Positions 44,720-54,949 of a stretch of DNA of 64,000 bases are shown here, one piece after another. The notes below the pieces were generated by a model, which did no database searches, had not been told where the DNA came from, and was given only the letters and a program-made list of their open reading frames with translations. The DNA comes from Limisphaerales bacterium. GTDB taxonomy: Bacteria > Verrucomicrobiota > Verrucomicrobiia > Limisphaerales > UBA1096. Numbering within the stretch: the stretch's first letter is position 1; each line of letters starts with the position of its first letter. Location: the NCBI GenBank assembly GCA_004213515.1, contig SHAK01000009.1, positions 16,231 through 80,230 of the forward strand, read 5' to 3'. A program made the position numbers and the translations under genes.

Positions 44720-46282
44720 TCAATCCAGTTTTTCTTTTTCAAAATCACTCGAAGAAACCCAACCAGCTTTAACTTTCTCTCCACTTTGATATCGCTGAAA
44801 AAAATTATCAGTCGATTTCCCAGAATACGGATAGTTATCAAACACATCTCCCTTACCAATCATTCTAGGGTCACCCTGTTTACGTAATTCTGCAAATAAT
44901 TCTTCTTTTAATTTTTCTTTCAATTCCGAATGTCTTTCAGATCTTGCTAGATTGTTAATACAGTCTACATCTTGCTTCAGATCAAATAACTCCTCTTTCT
45001 GCCTCTTACCAAAATTGAGGTTCCAAAAATGAGATATACCATTTCGACGTTGATTAAGAATAGTCGTTTTGGTTGGACTTCCATCACAATTCAAATATCC
45101 AGTTAAGGGGTGACCAGAAGGCCAACGATTCGGCTTAAAGTTATGCAAATAAAGCATATCTTTCTTAACTATTCCTCGAATAGGATAACCCCAGTTATTT
45201 GGCCGGCCAATATCGTGCCGTTCCTTTCCGATTAAAACATGGTCACGATCAGGGATAACACGACCAGACTTATGGGAACGAAAAACCTCCAACAAGCTTC
45301 GACCAGTAATTGACTGCATAATTGGAGCAATCTGTCCTACCTTAGCTGCTTCGATAAATGTAGGAGCAAGATCCGCAAAACTAACATAATCAGTTACCAC
45401 TCGGCCTCGCCCATTAATTCCTTTAGGCCAACGAATTGCCAACGGAATGTGGTTCGATGACTCATAGGCCTGGCCTTTTACCCTCGGAAAAGGCATTCCA
45501 TGATCCGATGTCGCAACTATCAATGTATTGTCTAACTCCCCATTCTTTTTAAGCAGATCTATAATTTTGCCTAAGTGTCTATCGTAATGCTCAACTTCTA
45601 TAGAATAATCAAGCATATCATTTCTAATTATATCGTTATCAGGCCAATACTTCGGAACACGGTCTATGTCTTTCAATTTTTTCCCGAAACGTCTGCCAAC
45701 ACCATACTCATAGCCCCTATGAGGTTCAGTCGTACCATACCAAAAAACCCAAGGTTTGTTGGGATCTTGATTGGCAGAATTTATAAAATCACCAAAGTTT
45801 GCAGCGTAATTATTATTTGATATCGCCTTAGCTGGCGGTTTAGACTTTCTACTTTGCCATGCGGTTCCAGTAATTCTTCGATTATTGCCATTAATGTCTT
45901 TGGCGAAACCTGGGCCCCATCCCTTACCCGTATAACCAGTGGTGTAACCGTTTTGCTCAAGTAATTCTATCCAACCACCAAACTTAGCTGGAAAAAAAGT
46001 CATATGATTACCGGCATTTTCCAACTGCCAAGAAAATCTACCGGTCAAAATAATTGCTCTAGAGGGAGCGCATTTCGCATTGGGAGTATATGCACGTTGA
46101 AATAAAATTCCCTCTTTAGCTAATTGATCAAAATTCGGCGTCCTAATCCAATCACAACCATATGCTCCGGCATGCCCATAAGACCAGTCATCCGCAATCG
46201 CAAATAAAATATTAGGACGCTCCTCAGCTTTTGGAAACAAAAGCATTGTTGTTAAAAACAAACACTTAATTAAGTATCGCAT
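44720..46282 (-). CDS. Sulfatase, heparan N-sulfatase-like
   Basis: About 520 residues from ATG 46282, where a signal peptide ([19 protein letters not shown]) begins; a further ATG at 46324 would add 14 residues before it. [21 protein letters not shown] is the metal site, [14 protein letters not shown] (Cys71) the formylglycine motif. [20 protein letters not shown] and [20 protein letters not shown] follow. The domain plan resembles sulfamidase-like enzymes. A GH16 gene lies upstream on the same strand (about 140 bp), so a shared substrate is plausible but not shown. Confidence 0.94.
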   Translation of the reverse strand: MRYLIKCLFLTTMLLFPKAEERPNILFAIADDWSYGHAGAYGCDWIRTPNFDQLAKEGILFQRAYTPNAKCAPSRAIILTGRFSWQLENAGNHMTFFPAKFGGWIELLEQNGYTTGYTGKGWGPGFAKDINGNNRRITGTAWQSRKSKPPAKAISNNNYAANFGDFINSANQDPNKPWVFWYGTTEPHRGYEYGVGRRFGKKLKDIDRVPKYWPDNDIIRNDMLDYSIEVEHYDRHLGKIIDLLKKNGELDNTLIVATSDHGMPFPRVKGQAYESSNHIPLAIRWPKGINGRGRVVTDYVSFADLAPTFIEAAKVGQIAPIMQSITGRSLLEVFRSHKSGRVIPDRDHVLIGKERHDIGRPNNWGYPIRGIVKKDMLYLHNFKPNRWPSGHPLTGYLNCDGSPTKTTILNQRRNGISHFWNLNFGKRQKEELFDLKQDVDCINNLARSERHSELKEKLKEELFAELRKQGDPRMIGKGDVFDNYPYSGKSTDNFFQRYQSGEKVKAGWVSSSDFEKEKLD

Positions 46283-46422
46283 TATCAAACATCTCATCCA
46301 TACGTGATACCCTTGGCAAGGCATCTGGCCAAGAGCAAAGAATTAGAAGATGCGCTAATTTGAAATTAAAGTGCTCATAATACAAATCACATATTATTAT
46401 TTTTCGGCTCAAATCAGGAAAA

Positions 46423-47220
46423 CTACTTAGGCTGATATACTCGTATCCAATCGACCTCCATTTTAACTGGAAAATTAGTTTTTAAGGAAGGCGACCCAAC
46501 AAATCCACCCCCTACCGCTATGTTGAGTATTAGATGAAACCTTTGATCAAAAGGAGCAGGAAAGGGAATCTTATCTACACTCCACTTTTTCTGTTTTTGC
46601 CAAGATTCCCCATCAAGCGTCCAATGTATTTCACCCTCAGCCCACTCAATACCAAAAACATGAAATTCATCTGCAAATGTACCTTTAGACAATTTCTTCT
46701 TACTTCCAGACGAACGGTTTCGAGGCCACTGACCACCATAATGAAGAGTACCTAAAAGTTCAGAAGGATTGTTGCCATTTAATTCCATAATATCAATTTC
46801 ACCACTTGCTGCCCATGATCCATATTTTTCATCAGTAGGAAGCATCCAAATGGCAGGCCAAATACCTTTTCCAATTGGCAATTTAGCTCGAATCTCTATT
46901 TTTGCATAACGCCAATCACCACGATGTTTAGTTCGAACCTTACCAGAGCTAAATTTCCTCGATGTTCCCTGAACATTGGGACTATCACGATGAGCCTCAA
47001 TGATTAACTTACCGTTATCAACACGAACATTCTTAAGACGATCAGTATATAATTGAAGCTCTTGATTCCCACCGCCGAAAGCATCTTCACAAATGTCCCA
47101 CTTTGAGAAGTTAAGTTTAGGGGCATTAAATTCATCAGACCATACAAGTTTCCAATCAGATGACCTCAATTCCATTGGAAGAAATAGAATAAAAATCATT
47201 TTGAATATAAATTGTTTCAT
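46423..47220 (-). CDS. Glycoside hydrolase family 16 (laminarinase-like)
   Basis: A 265-residue secreted enzyme (signal about 1-20). The GH16 active site reads GEIDIMELNG, with E141 as nucleophile and E146 as acid/base. WSDEFNAPKLNFSKWD, GIWPAIWMLP, FHVFGIEWAEGEIHWTLDGE and FHLILNIAVGGGFVG are the standard laminarinase/GH16_3 blocks. Likely substrate is beta-1,3- or mixed-link glucan; a sulfated galactan cannot be ruled out given the adjacent sulfatase. Complete, no accessory CBM. Confidence 0.94.
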   Translation of the reverse strand: MKQFIFKMIFILFLPMELRSSDWKLVWSDEFNAPKLNFSKWDICEDAFGGGNQELQLYTDRLKNVRVDNGKLIIEAHRDSPNVQGTSRKFSSGKVRTKHRGDWRYAKIEIRAKLPIGKGIWPAIWMLPTDEKYGSWAASGEIDIMELNGNNPSELLGTLHYGGQWPRNRSSGSKKKLSKGTFADEFHVFGIEWAEGEIHWTLDGESWQKQKKWSVDKIPFPAPFDQRFHLILNIAVGGGFVGSPSLKTNFPVKMEVDWIRVYQPK

Positions 47221-47326
47221 ATTTTATCCATAAAATTTTTCAGGCAACTATTTACAATTTTAGCTTGCCAATTAGAAACGTTTTTCGTCGAATTAATAAA
47301 ATTTTATTTTTTAATCATCTAATAAA

Positions 47327-48205
47327 ATGTGTAATCCTAATATAATCGAAAAAGTTCAAAAGCGAATTTCTCGTCGAAATCTACTCAAAGGCGGAGCGGC
47401 TTCCGCCGCAGGCATATTAGCTAGTGGGTGCAAATCCAACCCAAAATCAAAACCTAATGAAACAACTCCTGAATCTATTTCATTCAATCAAGTAGTAGAT
47501 CTAACACACACTCTTCACCCTGAATTTCCAGCATGGTTCACCCCCGGAGTAGAGCGTAGATTCGGCACTAAGACCTTCCTCCCGCCAGCTATTGTTGAAG
47601 TCGAACGTGTTATGAAATTTGAAGAAATAAAAATTAATCTAAATAAAATTTCATACTGGGAACATGTGGGGACTCACATGGATGCGCCTAACCATTTTTC
47701 CGAAGGTAGTACCGCCGATAAAATCCCAGTGGAAGATTTAGTGTTACCTCTTGCTGTAATTGACATACAAGCCAAAGCAGAACGCGATCCACTAGCACTA
47801 CTCACTCTTGAAGACATTAAAAATTGGGAGGCAGAAAATGGTCCCATCCCAGAACGCGCCTGCCTCGCAATGAATAGTGGCTGGGCCAATCATGTGAAAA
47901 CCCCTAAATTCAAGAGCCTAAATTCAGAAGGCAAACACCAACAACCAGCTTTCCACATAGATGCAATCGAATTCATAAAAGAAGAACGAAATGTTGTTTC
48001 AATAGCAGTAGATACTTTCTCCTTCGACAACTTACACTCTCCGGAGAATGACGTTCATTATTCATGGCTTGGAGACGAGCGCTGGGGAATAGAAATAATA
48101 AATAATCTTGATAAAGTTCCATCCCAGGGAGCAACCATCGTAGTTGGTCAACCAAAAATCCAAGGTGGAAGCGGAGGTCCAAATCGAGTCATGGCCTTAA
48201 TTTAA
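47327..48205 (+). CDS. Exported cyclase/kynurenine formamidase-like lipoprotein
   Basis: A 292-residue protein with a twin-arginine motif SRRNLLKGGAAS (R16, R17) and lipobox LASGC (Cys35), so it is probably a Tat-exported lipoprotein. The cyclase-family metal site is HVGTHMDAPNHF (H113, H117, D119, H123), with preceding DLTHTLHPEFP. Homologues such as kynurenine formamidase are metal-dependent amide or ester hydrolases, usually cytoplasmic; export here is unusual and points to an extracellular substrate. It is followed by a PSCyt1/DUF1549 gene on the same strand, about 110 bp later. Confidence 0.92.
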   Translation: MCNPNIIEKVQKRISRRNLLKGGAASAAGILASGCKSNPKSKPNETTPESISFNQVVDLTHTLHPEFPAWFTPGVERRFGTKTFLPPAIVEVERVMKFEEIKINLNKISYWEHVGTHMDAPNHFSEGSTADKIPVEDLVLPLAVIDIQAKAERDPLALLTLEDIKNWEAENGPIPERACLAMNSGWANHVKTPKFKSLNSEGKHQQPAFHIDAIEFIKEERNVVSIAVDTFSFDNLHSPENDVHYSWLGDERWGIEIINNLDKVPSQGATIVVGQPKIQGGSGGPNRVMALI

Positions 48206-48313
48206 GCCAATCAGAATTTTAAAAAAAGAATGTTGAGAGTTATTTATTAAAAATGATCATAAAAAAAGGTGGCATACCTTTTTTATATCTTTATTTTTTG
48301 GGAAGTGAATACC

Positions 48314-50641
48314 TTGCGTGTTTTTATCTTTTTTACTTCTGCCTTCTTTTTTTCAATTGGATTATTCGCAAAAGATCATATTCGCTTTAATCGAGATATC
48401 AGGCCCATCATATCGGATAATTGTTTTGCATGTCATGGTTTTGACAACAATAAGCGCAAAGCCAACCTTCGCCTGGATATGTTTGATGAGTCTCTTTTAA
48501 AGAAAAAAATCCTGGTACCTGGATCTCCATATGAAAGTTTGTTGTATCAACGTATAACAAAAATAAACCATGAAGATTTGATGCCCCCTAATAAATCTGG
48601 AAAATCACTTACAGATAATCAAAAGAATAAAATTCGTGACTGGATCAGACAAGGAGCTAAATACGAAGGGCATTGGGCTTACACACCAGTCAGGCGCCCC
48701 GAAATCCCTAAAGTAAAAAATAGTAGATGGCCAAAGAACGCTATTGACAGTTTTGTATTGGCAACACTTGAAGCAAACATGCTTCAACCATCAAAACCTA
48801 GCCCTTCGCATATACTTACTAGACGTCTATATTTTGACTTAATAGGCCTCCCTCCTTCAATCGACAATCAACAAATTTTTACTGCGGTTAATTCACAAGA
48901 TATAGTCAGGATAGTGGATGATTTATTATCAAGACCCCAGTATGGGGAACGAATGGCTATTAATTGGCTCGATCTAGTTCGTTATGGGGATAGCAATGGC
49001 TATCATGCCGATATCGAGTGGAGTGTATTTCCATATCGAGATTATGTAATTACAGCATTCAATGAAAATCGACCATTCGACATATTCACTCGCGAACAAA
49101 TAGCTGGAGATCTTTTACCAAACGCGTCTCTGCAACAAAAAATCGGAGCGTCTTACAATCGATTAAATATGAAGAGCACTGAAGGCGGAATCCAAGACGC
49201 AGAATATCGAGTAAAATATTCTGCTGACCGAGTACGAACTACATCCTCCACTTGGCTCGGCTCCACTCTTGGTTGCGCTGAATGTCACGACCACAAGTTT
49301 GATCCATTTACTAGCCGGGACTTTTATCAATTTGCAGCTTTTTTTGCCGACATTAAACAACTTGGATACTACCCAGGCGCACAATCAAAAGGCTGGGGAG
49401 AAACACTAAGCGTCCCAAGCGAAATCCAACGTAATAAACTTAAAAAATTGAAATTAGAATTAGCCAAAGCCTCTAAAGGTTTAAAGGAAGAAGAGAAAAA
49501 GAAGAACAAAAGATACAAAAAAGCCATTACTAAACTTAATGATTTCACCAAATCTATTCCTACTGTTTTAGCAACTGTTTCAACCAAACCTCAAATTACA
49601 CGTATACTCCCACGTGGTAATTGGATGGATCAGTCTGGTGTGACTGTACAGCCTGATGTTCCCGGATTTCTCAAAAACAAAAATTTACCTGAAGGCCCGT
49701 CACGCCTAGTACTAGCTAATTGGCTTACAGATAAAGACAACCCTCTAACCGCTCGAGTATTTGTTAACCGGCTCTGGAAACATTTTTTTGGACGAGGCTT
49801 ATCCAGAATACTTGATGATTTTGGTTCCCAGGGAACAGCTCCAACACATCCTGACCTTTTAGACTGGTTAGCTGCAGAATTTATGGATTCGGGCTGGGAC
49901 ATTAAACATATGGTGCGACTGATTACAACATCACAAGCATACAGGCAATCATCGAAGAGCTCAAAAATGCTTGAACTTACTGATCCATATAATCAACTAA
50001 TCGCCCGTCAGGCAAGGTATCGACTAGACGCAGAACTTGTTCGTGATAATGCCCTTGCTGTAAGCGGGCTACTAATTCAAAATATTGGTGGAAGAAGCGT
50101 AAAACCTTACCAACCAGCCGGCTACTGGGCTAACTTACATTTCCCACAAAGGACCTATAAACATGATACCGGTTCTGCACAGTATAGACGCGGTTTATAC
50201 ACTCACTGGCAACGCCAGTTTCTTCATCCAGCTCTACTATCATTTGATGCTCCATCAAGAGAGGAATGCACAGCTGAAAGGTCACGATCAAACACACCTC
50301 TTGCAGCATTAGTAATGCTCAATGATCCTTCTCAGATTGAAGCGGCTAGAGCACTTGCCATGCGTATTTTGAAACTTCAATTATCAAATTTAAAAGATCA
50401 ATTTAATGCACTAGGGAAGCAAGTCCTATCTCGATCATTTAATAATCAGGAACAAATACTTTTAGCTAAACTGCTGCGCGAGCATATTGAAGAATTTGAG
50501 TCTAATCCATCAGAGGCCGACAAACTAGTGAGCATCGGTCTCACTCCTGTTACAAGTGAAATACAAAAAGTCGAATTAGCAGCATGGATTTCAGTTGCGA
50601 GAGCTGTATTAAACCTTCATGAAACGATTACAAGGAACTGA
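48314..50641 (+). CDS. PSCyt1/DUF1549/DUF1553 protein
   Basis: I chose TTG 48314 because GGGAAG lies at good spacing and the signal peptide (LRVFIFFTSAFFFSIGLFA) starts there; GTGs at 48305 and 48269 are in frame. About 775 residues. The cytochrome-like segment has [23 protein letters not shown]1549 has GLPPSI, GERMAINWLDLVRYGDSNGY, and CAECHDHKFDPFTSRDFYQF. DUF1553 has GPSRLVLANWLTDKDNPLTARV, NRLWKHFFGRGL, HPDLLDWLAAEF and TSQAYRQSS. Probably periplasmic or surface exposed. Two bases separate it from the DUF1501 gene. Function not established for the family. Confidence 0.93.
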   Translation: MRVFIFFTSAFFFSIGLFAKDHIRFNRDIRPIISDNCFACHGFDNNKRKANLRLDMFDESLLKKKILVPGSPYESLLYQRITKINHEDLMPPNKSGKSLTDNQKNKIRDWIRQGAKYEGHWAYTPVRRPEIPKVKNSRWPKNAIDSFVLATLEANMLQPSKPSPSHILTRRLYFDLIGLPPSIDNQQIFTAVNSQDIVRIVDDLLSRPQYGERMAINWLDLVRYGDSNGYHADIEWSVFPYRDYVITAFNENRPFDIFTREQIAGDLLPNASLQQKIGASYNRLNMKSTEGGIQDAEYRVKYSADRVRTTSSTWLGSTLGCAECHDHKFDPFTSRDFYQFAAFFADIKQLGYYPGAQSKGWGETLSVPSEIQRNKLKKLKLELAKASKGLKEEEKKKNKRYKKAITKLNDFTKSIPTVLATVSTKPQITRILPRGNWMDQSGVTVQPDVPGFLKNKNLPEGPSRLVLANWLTDKDNPLTARVFVNRLWKHFFGRGLSRILDDFGSQGTAPTHPDLLDWLAAEFMDSGWDIKHMVRLITTSQAYRQSSKSSKMLELTDPYNQLIARQARYRLDAELVRDNALAVSGLLIQNIGGRSVKPYQPAGYWANLHFPQRTYKHDTGSAQYRRGLYTHWQRQFLHPALLSFDAPSREECTAERSRSNTPLAALVMLNDPSQIEAARALAMRILKLQLSNLKDQFNALGKQVLSRSFNNQEQILLAKLLREHIEEFESNPSEADKLVSIGLTPVTSEIQKVELAAWISVARAVLNLHETITRN

Positions 50642-50643
50642 TT

Positions 50644-52068
50644 ATGCGTCTTGAAAAACAAATAGAGACGCAACTTAAAAGACGAAGCTTTCTCAGCAAA
50701 ACGGGAATCGGACTTGGCCTTGCGGCACTTGGCTCAATAAGCAATCCATTAACAAATGTAGCTAATAACAATAAACGTTGGGCAGGTGTGATGACCCCAC
50801 CACCTCTACCAATCAAAGCTAAAAGAGTAATTTTTTTATGCATGGCGGGAGGACCATCCCACCTAGAAACGTTCGACAATAAACCAGAACTAGCAAAGCT
50901 GCATGGAAAACCAATGCCGGAATCTTTTACAAAAGGCCAACAAATTGCTCAGCTTCAAGGAAAAGAGCTAAAAGCTTTTGGTCCACAACATGAATTTAAG
51001 CGCTGGGGACAATCTGGACAAGAGTTAACAACGATATTCCCTCAAATTGGAAAAATTGCAGATGACATTGCAATAATTCGCTCCATGCAAACCGAACAGA
51101 TTAATCATGATCCAGCTCACACATTCATGAACACCGGATCAATTATAGCCGGCCGTCCTTCAATGGGCTCATGGATTAATTATGGATTAGGGAGTGAGAA
51201 CAATGATCTACCTGGTTTTGTTGTACTAACTTCTGTTGGAGGGGGGCAATCACAGCCTATCGCCGCAAGGCAATGGCATAGCGGATTTTTGCCAAGTCGT
51301 TTTCAAGGAGTTCGCTTTCGAAGTCAGGGCGATCCGGTATTATATGTTAACAACCCTAGTGGAGTTAACCGAAAGCAACAGGGAGCCATAGTAAAAACGA
51401 TACAAGGACTTAACCAAATTGCTTACAAAGAATTTTTTGATCCAGAAATCGAAACCCGAATTGCCCAGTATGAAATGGCTTTTCGCATGCAAGCAAGTGT
51501 TCCAGAGCTCATGGACACTACAAATGAACCAAAACATATTCTAGATCTGTATGGCACAAAAGGTGGCGATGGCAGCTTCGCTAGCAATTGTCTTCTCGCT
51601 CGCCGGCTAGCTGAACGAGGAGTAAGATTTATTCAATTATATCATCGAGGATGGGATCATCACGGTGGCATTAAAAAAGGAATAAAACACACTGCTAGCC
51701 TAGTAGACAAAGCTACTGCATCACTTGTAATTGACCTCAAACAGCGAGGCATGCTTGAGGATACGTTAATTATATATGGTGGAGAATTTGGGCGAACACC
51801 TATGGCACAAGGCAATGGAAGAGATCATCACATTAAAGCATTCTCCATGTGGTTAGCTGGAGCCGGCATTAAAGGGGGTGTAACTCATGGTTCAACAGAC
51901 GAACTGGGTTATAATGCCATTGAGAATGTTGTATCTGTTCATGATCTACATGCAACAATACTTCATCTGTTAGGCATTCCTCACAAACAATTGACCTATC
52001 GTTTTCAAGGTCGAGATTTTCGATTGACTGACGTTCACGGCAATCGTGTAACTCCCATTCTATCCTAA
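50644..52068 (+). CDS. DUF1501 protein, partner of the preceding gene
   Basis: A 474-residue protein whose N-terminus (KRRSFLSKTGIGLG) is a Tat-like signal. The DUF1501 domain shows KRVIFLCMAGGPSHLETFDNKPELAKLHGK, IRSMQTEQINHDPAHTFMNTGS, and GGEFGRTPMAQGNGRDHHIKAFSMW. From family knowledge the fold belongs to the alkaline phosphatase/sulfatase clan, but no activity is established. It follows the PSCyt1 gene at 2 bp, the standard pairing for this family. Confidence 0.94.
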   Translation: MRLEKQIETQLKRRSFLSKTGIGLGLAALGSISNPLTNVANNNKRWAGVMTPPPLPIKAKRVIFLCMAGGPSHLETFDNKPELAKLHGKPMPESFTKGQQIAQLQGKELKAFGPQHEFKRWGQSGQELTTIFPQIGKIADDIAIIRSMQTEQINHDPAHTFMNTGSIIAGRPSMGSWINYGLGSENNDLPGFVVLTSVGGGQSQPIAARQWHSGFLPSRFQGVRFRSQGDPVLYVNNPSGVNRKQQGAIVKTIQGLNQIAYKEFFDPEIETRIAQYEMAFRMQASVPELMDTTNEPKHILDLYGTKGGDGSFASNCLLARRLAERGVRFIQLYHRGWDHHGGIKKGIKHTASLVDKATASLVIDLKQRGMLEDTLIIYGGEFGRTPMAQGNGRDHHIKAFSMWLAGAGIKGGVTHGSTDELGYNAIENVVSVHDLHATILHLLGIPHKQLTYRFQGRDFRLTDVHGNRVTPILS

Positions 52069-52213
52069 AACTACAAAGAGTGCCTTTAACTGACTGCTGC
52101 AATCTTTCAATAAGAAATCGACTATAAATTAAGGCTAAAAAACCATTGTATATTCAAATTGGAACGCTTGATTTCCATTACATATTAGCTCAGATTCTCT
52201 TTTGATTTTCAAA

Positions 52214-54949
52214 ATGGACAGATTTATAAAACTGATTTTTTCATACATCTGCTCAAATCTTTATATTCTAATAGCAGTATTACTAATACATGGAGAATAT
52301 ACATGTATTTCAGATAATTACGCGAATCAAAACAAAGTTAATCGTTTCGAGACTTGGTCTCTAAACCCCATAGCTAAACAGTCTCTCCCTTCCCTAAATC
52401 AAACAGAGAAAATCTGGGCTAAAAACCCAATTGATTATTTTATAGTAGCTAAGCTTAATGAAAAAAAACTTTTCCCTTCAAGAGAAGCTAAGCGAGAAAC
52501 ATTAATCCGCAGGTTATATTTTGATATAATGGGACTACCTCCAACCCCGGATGAAATAGTGGAATTCGTTAATGACACCAATCCATTAGCCTACGAACAA
52601 CTTGTAGAAAAGCTGTTGGCTTCGCCAAAATATGGCGAACGGTGGGCTCGCCATTGGCTTGATATCGTTCACTATGGAGACACTCACGGATATGATAAAG
52701 ACAAATTGAGACCTAATGCTTGGCCTTACCGTGATTATGTCATCAGGTCATTTAATATTGATAAACCTTATAACCGATTCGTAAATGAACAGGTTGCAGG
52801 AGATGCCCTTTTTCCGGGAACACAAGACGGAATTGAAGCTACGGGATTCATTTCTGCAGGACCTTGGGACTTCATAGGCCATGCAGAAGTACCAGAAACA
52901 AAATTAGACGGAAGAATTGCCCGCAATATAGACCGCGATGACATGGTTAAGAACACTATGAATACTTTCATCAGTACTACGGTTCAATGCGCTCGCTGTC
53001 ACGACCACAAGTTCGATGAAGTAAATATGACTGATTATTATCGTATGCAGGCAATCTTCTCAGCTTTAGACAGGGCAGACCAAGAGTACTATTCCGATCC
53101 TGAAATTGCTGAGAAAAGCTCTAATTTAAAAAAAGAAATCATTCACCAAAAAGCTATCCTCGCATCCATAGCATCAAAAATTCAGTCCAAAGGAGGAGAA
53201 AAACTTAAAAAACTTAATATCATATTAAAGGAACTTCGCCAAAAAGCTAATGCTAAGGCAAGGGCCGAATACGGTTATCATAGTCAAATCGCCCAAAAAC
53301 AAGATACTATAAAATGGGTTCAAGTTGATCTTGGAAAAGCTACCGAAATTAATCAAGTATCTCTCATTGGAGCCAGCGACAGCTATAATAACATAGGTGA
53401 TGGTTTTGGATTTCCTATACGATATAAGATAGAGACATCAAACGATGCAGAATTTAGAAAAAATATTACTATAATAGCTGATCGCTCACATAGTGACCAA
53501 TCCAATCCTGGTGTTCAACCTCAGCATTTCAGTTTTCCTAAAGTCAAAAATCGATATATTCGATTAACAGCTACAAAATTAGCCGCGCGTAGTAATGATT
53601 TCATATTGGCAATGGGAGAAATGCAGATTGAAAACAAATTAGGTGAGAATATAGCAATAGGAAAAAATGTCATCTCGCTTGATTCAATAGAGGCACCGAT
53701 ACGTTGGCAGAGGAAAAACCTTGTCGACAATCTATACAATGGACAGGCCAAAAATCCAGATTTAGCTCAACTTATAAGTAATACAGAATCCGAACACACT
53801 TCATTAATTGACTCCATTGTATCAGAAGAAATTTTCTCAAAGCGTAAAAAGGCTAAGGCAACTCTCGCTAAAGCTGAAGAAAGAATAAAATCACTACCAA
53901 AACCAAAAAAAGTATATGTTGGCAAAGTACATACTGGGAGTGGAGCATTCCGTGGGACCGGAAATGAAGGAGGAAAACCTCGCCCCATCCGGATCCTACA
54001 TCGCGGGGATATGAGCCAGCCTAAACAAGAAGTCGGGCCAGGAACCCTTAGGTTAACAGATAAGGATAATGGCCAGTTTGAGCTTCCTAATGAGCATTCG
54101 GAAAGTGATCGACGAATTGCACTTGCTTATTGGCTTACACAAAAAGAAAACCCTCTTACGTGGCGCTCAATAGTAAATCGAATTTGGCAATACCACTTTG
54201 GAACTGGCATCGTTTCCACTCCGAACGATTTTGGTCGGATGGGAGCAAAACCAACTCATCCAGAATTACTAGACTGGCTAGCGTTAGAATTTAGAGATAA
54301 TGGTCAGTCAATTAAAAAACTCCACAGGCTCATCTTAACGAGTGCTACTTACCGGCAAGTATCCGATACTTCAGTAATACATGAAAAGATAGATAGCCAA
54401 AACCGCTATCTTTGGCGAATGAACCGTCGACAACTTGAAGCAGAAGCATTACGAGACACAGTTCTTTTCTTATCAGGAAAAATGAACTTTCAAATGTATG
54501 GACCTGGCTTTCGCAATTTCATTTTAGAGCATCCAGAACATTCACCACACTACGAGTATCATAAACATGACCCTGAAGACATAAAGGTTCATCGGAGATC
54601 AATTTATCGATTTTTGGTTCGCTCTCAGCAACAACCCTTCATGGAAACTTTAAATTGTGCTGACCCTTCACAACAAGTCGCCAAGCGCAACGAAGCTATC
54701 ACTGCACTTCAATCACTCGCAATGCTTAATAATAAATTAATGGTAGCAATGGCTAAACATTTTTCCGATGAAGTAAGCTATTCTAAAAAAGATATACAAA
54801 CATCTGTCAATGAGGCTTTTTTCAGAGCTATTGGACGAATTCCAACAGCTGAAGAATCGGCGGATCTTGTTAAGTTTTCAAAACTACATGGTTTGAGCAA
54901 CACTTGCAGATTACTATTCAATCTAAACGCATTCTCATTTATTGATTAA
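52214..54949 (+). CDS. DUF1549/DUF1553 protein with discoidin insertion, no N-terminal cytochrome segment
   Basis: About 911 residues from ATG 52214 (a TTG at 52202 adds four). A signal anchor precedes DUF1549, which has GLPPTP, GERWARHWLDIVHYGDTHGY and [14 protein letters not shown]. The N-terminal CxxCH segment of PSCyt1 is missing. Near residues 365-475 is an F5/8 type C-like domain (KWVQVDLGKATEINQVSLIG, KNRYIRLTATKLAARSNDFI). DUF1553 blocks RIALAYWLTQKENPLTWRSI, NRIWQYHFGTGIV and [12 protein letters not shown] close it. Its stop overlaps the next ATG (TAATG). Confidence 0.92.
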   Translation: MDRFIKLIFSYICSNLYILIAVLLIHGEYTCISDNYANQNKVNRFETWSLNPIAKQSLPSLNQTEKIWAKNPIDYFIVAKLNEKKLFPSREAKRETLIRRLYFDIMGLPPTPDEIVEFVNDTNPLAYEQLVEKLLASPKYGERWARHWLDIVHYGDTHGYDKDKLRPNAWPYRDYVIRSFNIDKPYNRFVNEQVAGDALFPGTQDGIEATGFISAGPWDFIGHAEVPETKLDGRIARNIDRDDMVKNTMNTFISTTVQCARCHDHKFDEVNMTDYYRMQAIFSALDRADQEYYSDPEIAEKSSNLKKEIIHQKAILASIASKIQSKGGEKLKKLNIILKELRQKANAKARAEYGYHSQIAQKQDTIKWVQVDLGKATEINQVSLIGASDSYNNIGDGFGFPIRYKIETSNDAEFRKNITIIADRSHSDQSNPGVQPQHFSFPKVKNRYIRLTATKLAARSNDFILAMGEMQIENKLGENIAIGKNVISLDSIEAPIRWQRKNLVDNLYNGQAKNPDLAQLISNTESEHTSLIDSIVSEEIFSKRKKAKATLAKAEERIKSLPKPKKVYVGKVHTGSGAFRGTGNEGGKPRPIRILHRGDMSQPKQEVGPGTLRLTDKDNGQFELPNEHSESDRRIALAYWLTQKENPLTWRSIVNRIWQYHFGTGIVSTPNDFGRMGAKPTHPELLDWLALEFRDNGQSIKKLHRLILTSATYRQVSDTSVIHEKIDSQNRYLWRMNRRQLEAEALRDTVLFLSGKMNFQMYGPGFRNFILEHPEHSPHYEYHKHDPEDIKVHRRSIYRFLVRSQQQPFMETLNCADPSQQVAKRNEAITALQSLAMLNNKLMVAMAKHFSDEVSYSKKDIQTSVNEAFFRAIGRIPTAEESADLVKFSKLHGLSNTCRLLFNLNAFSFID

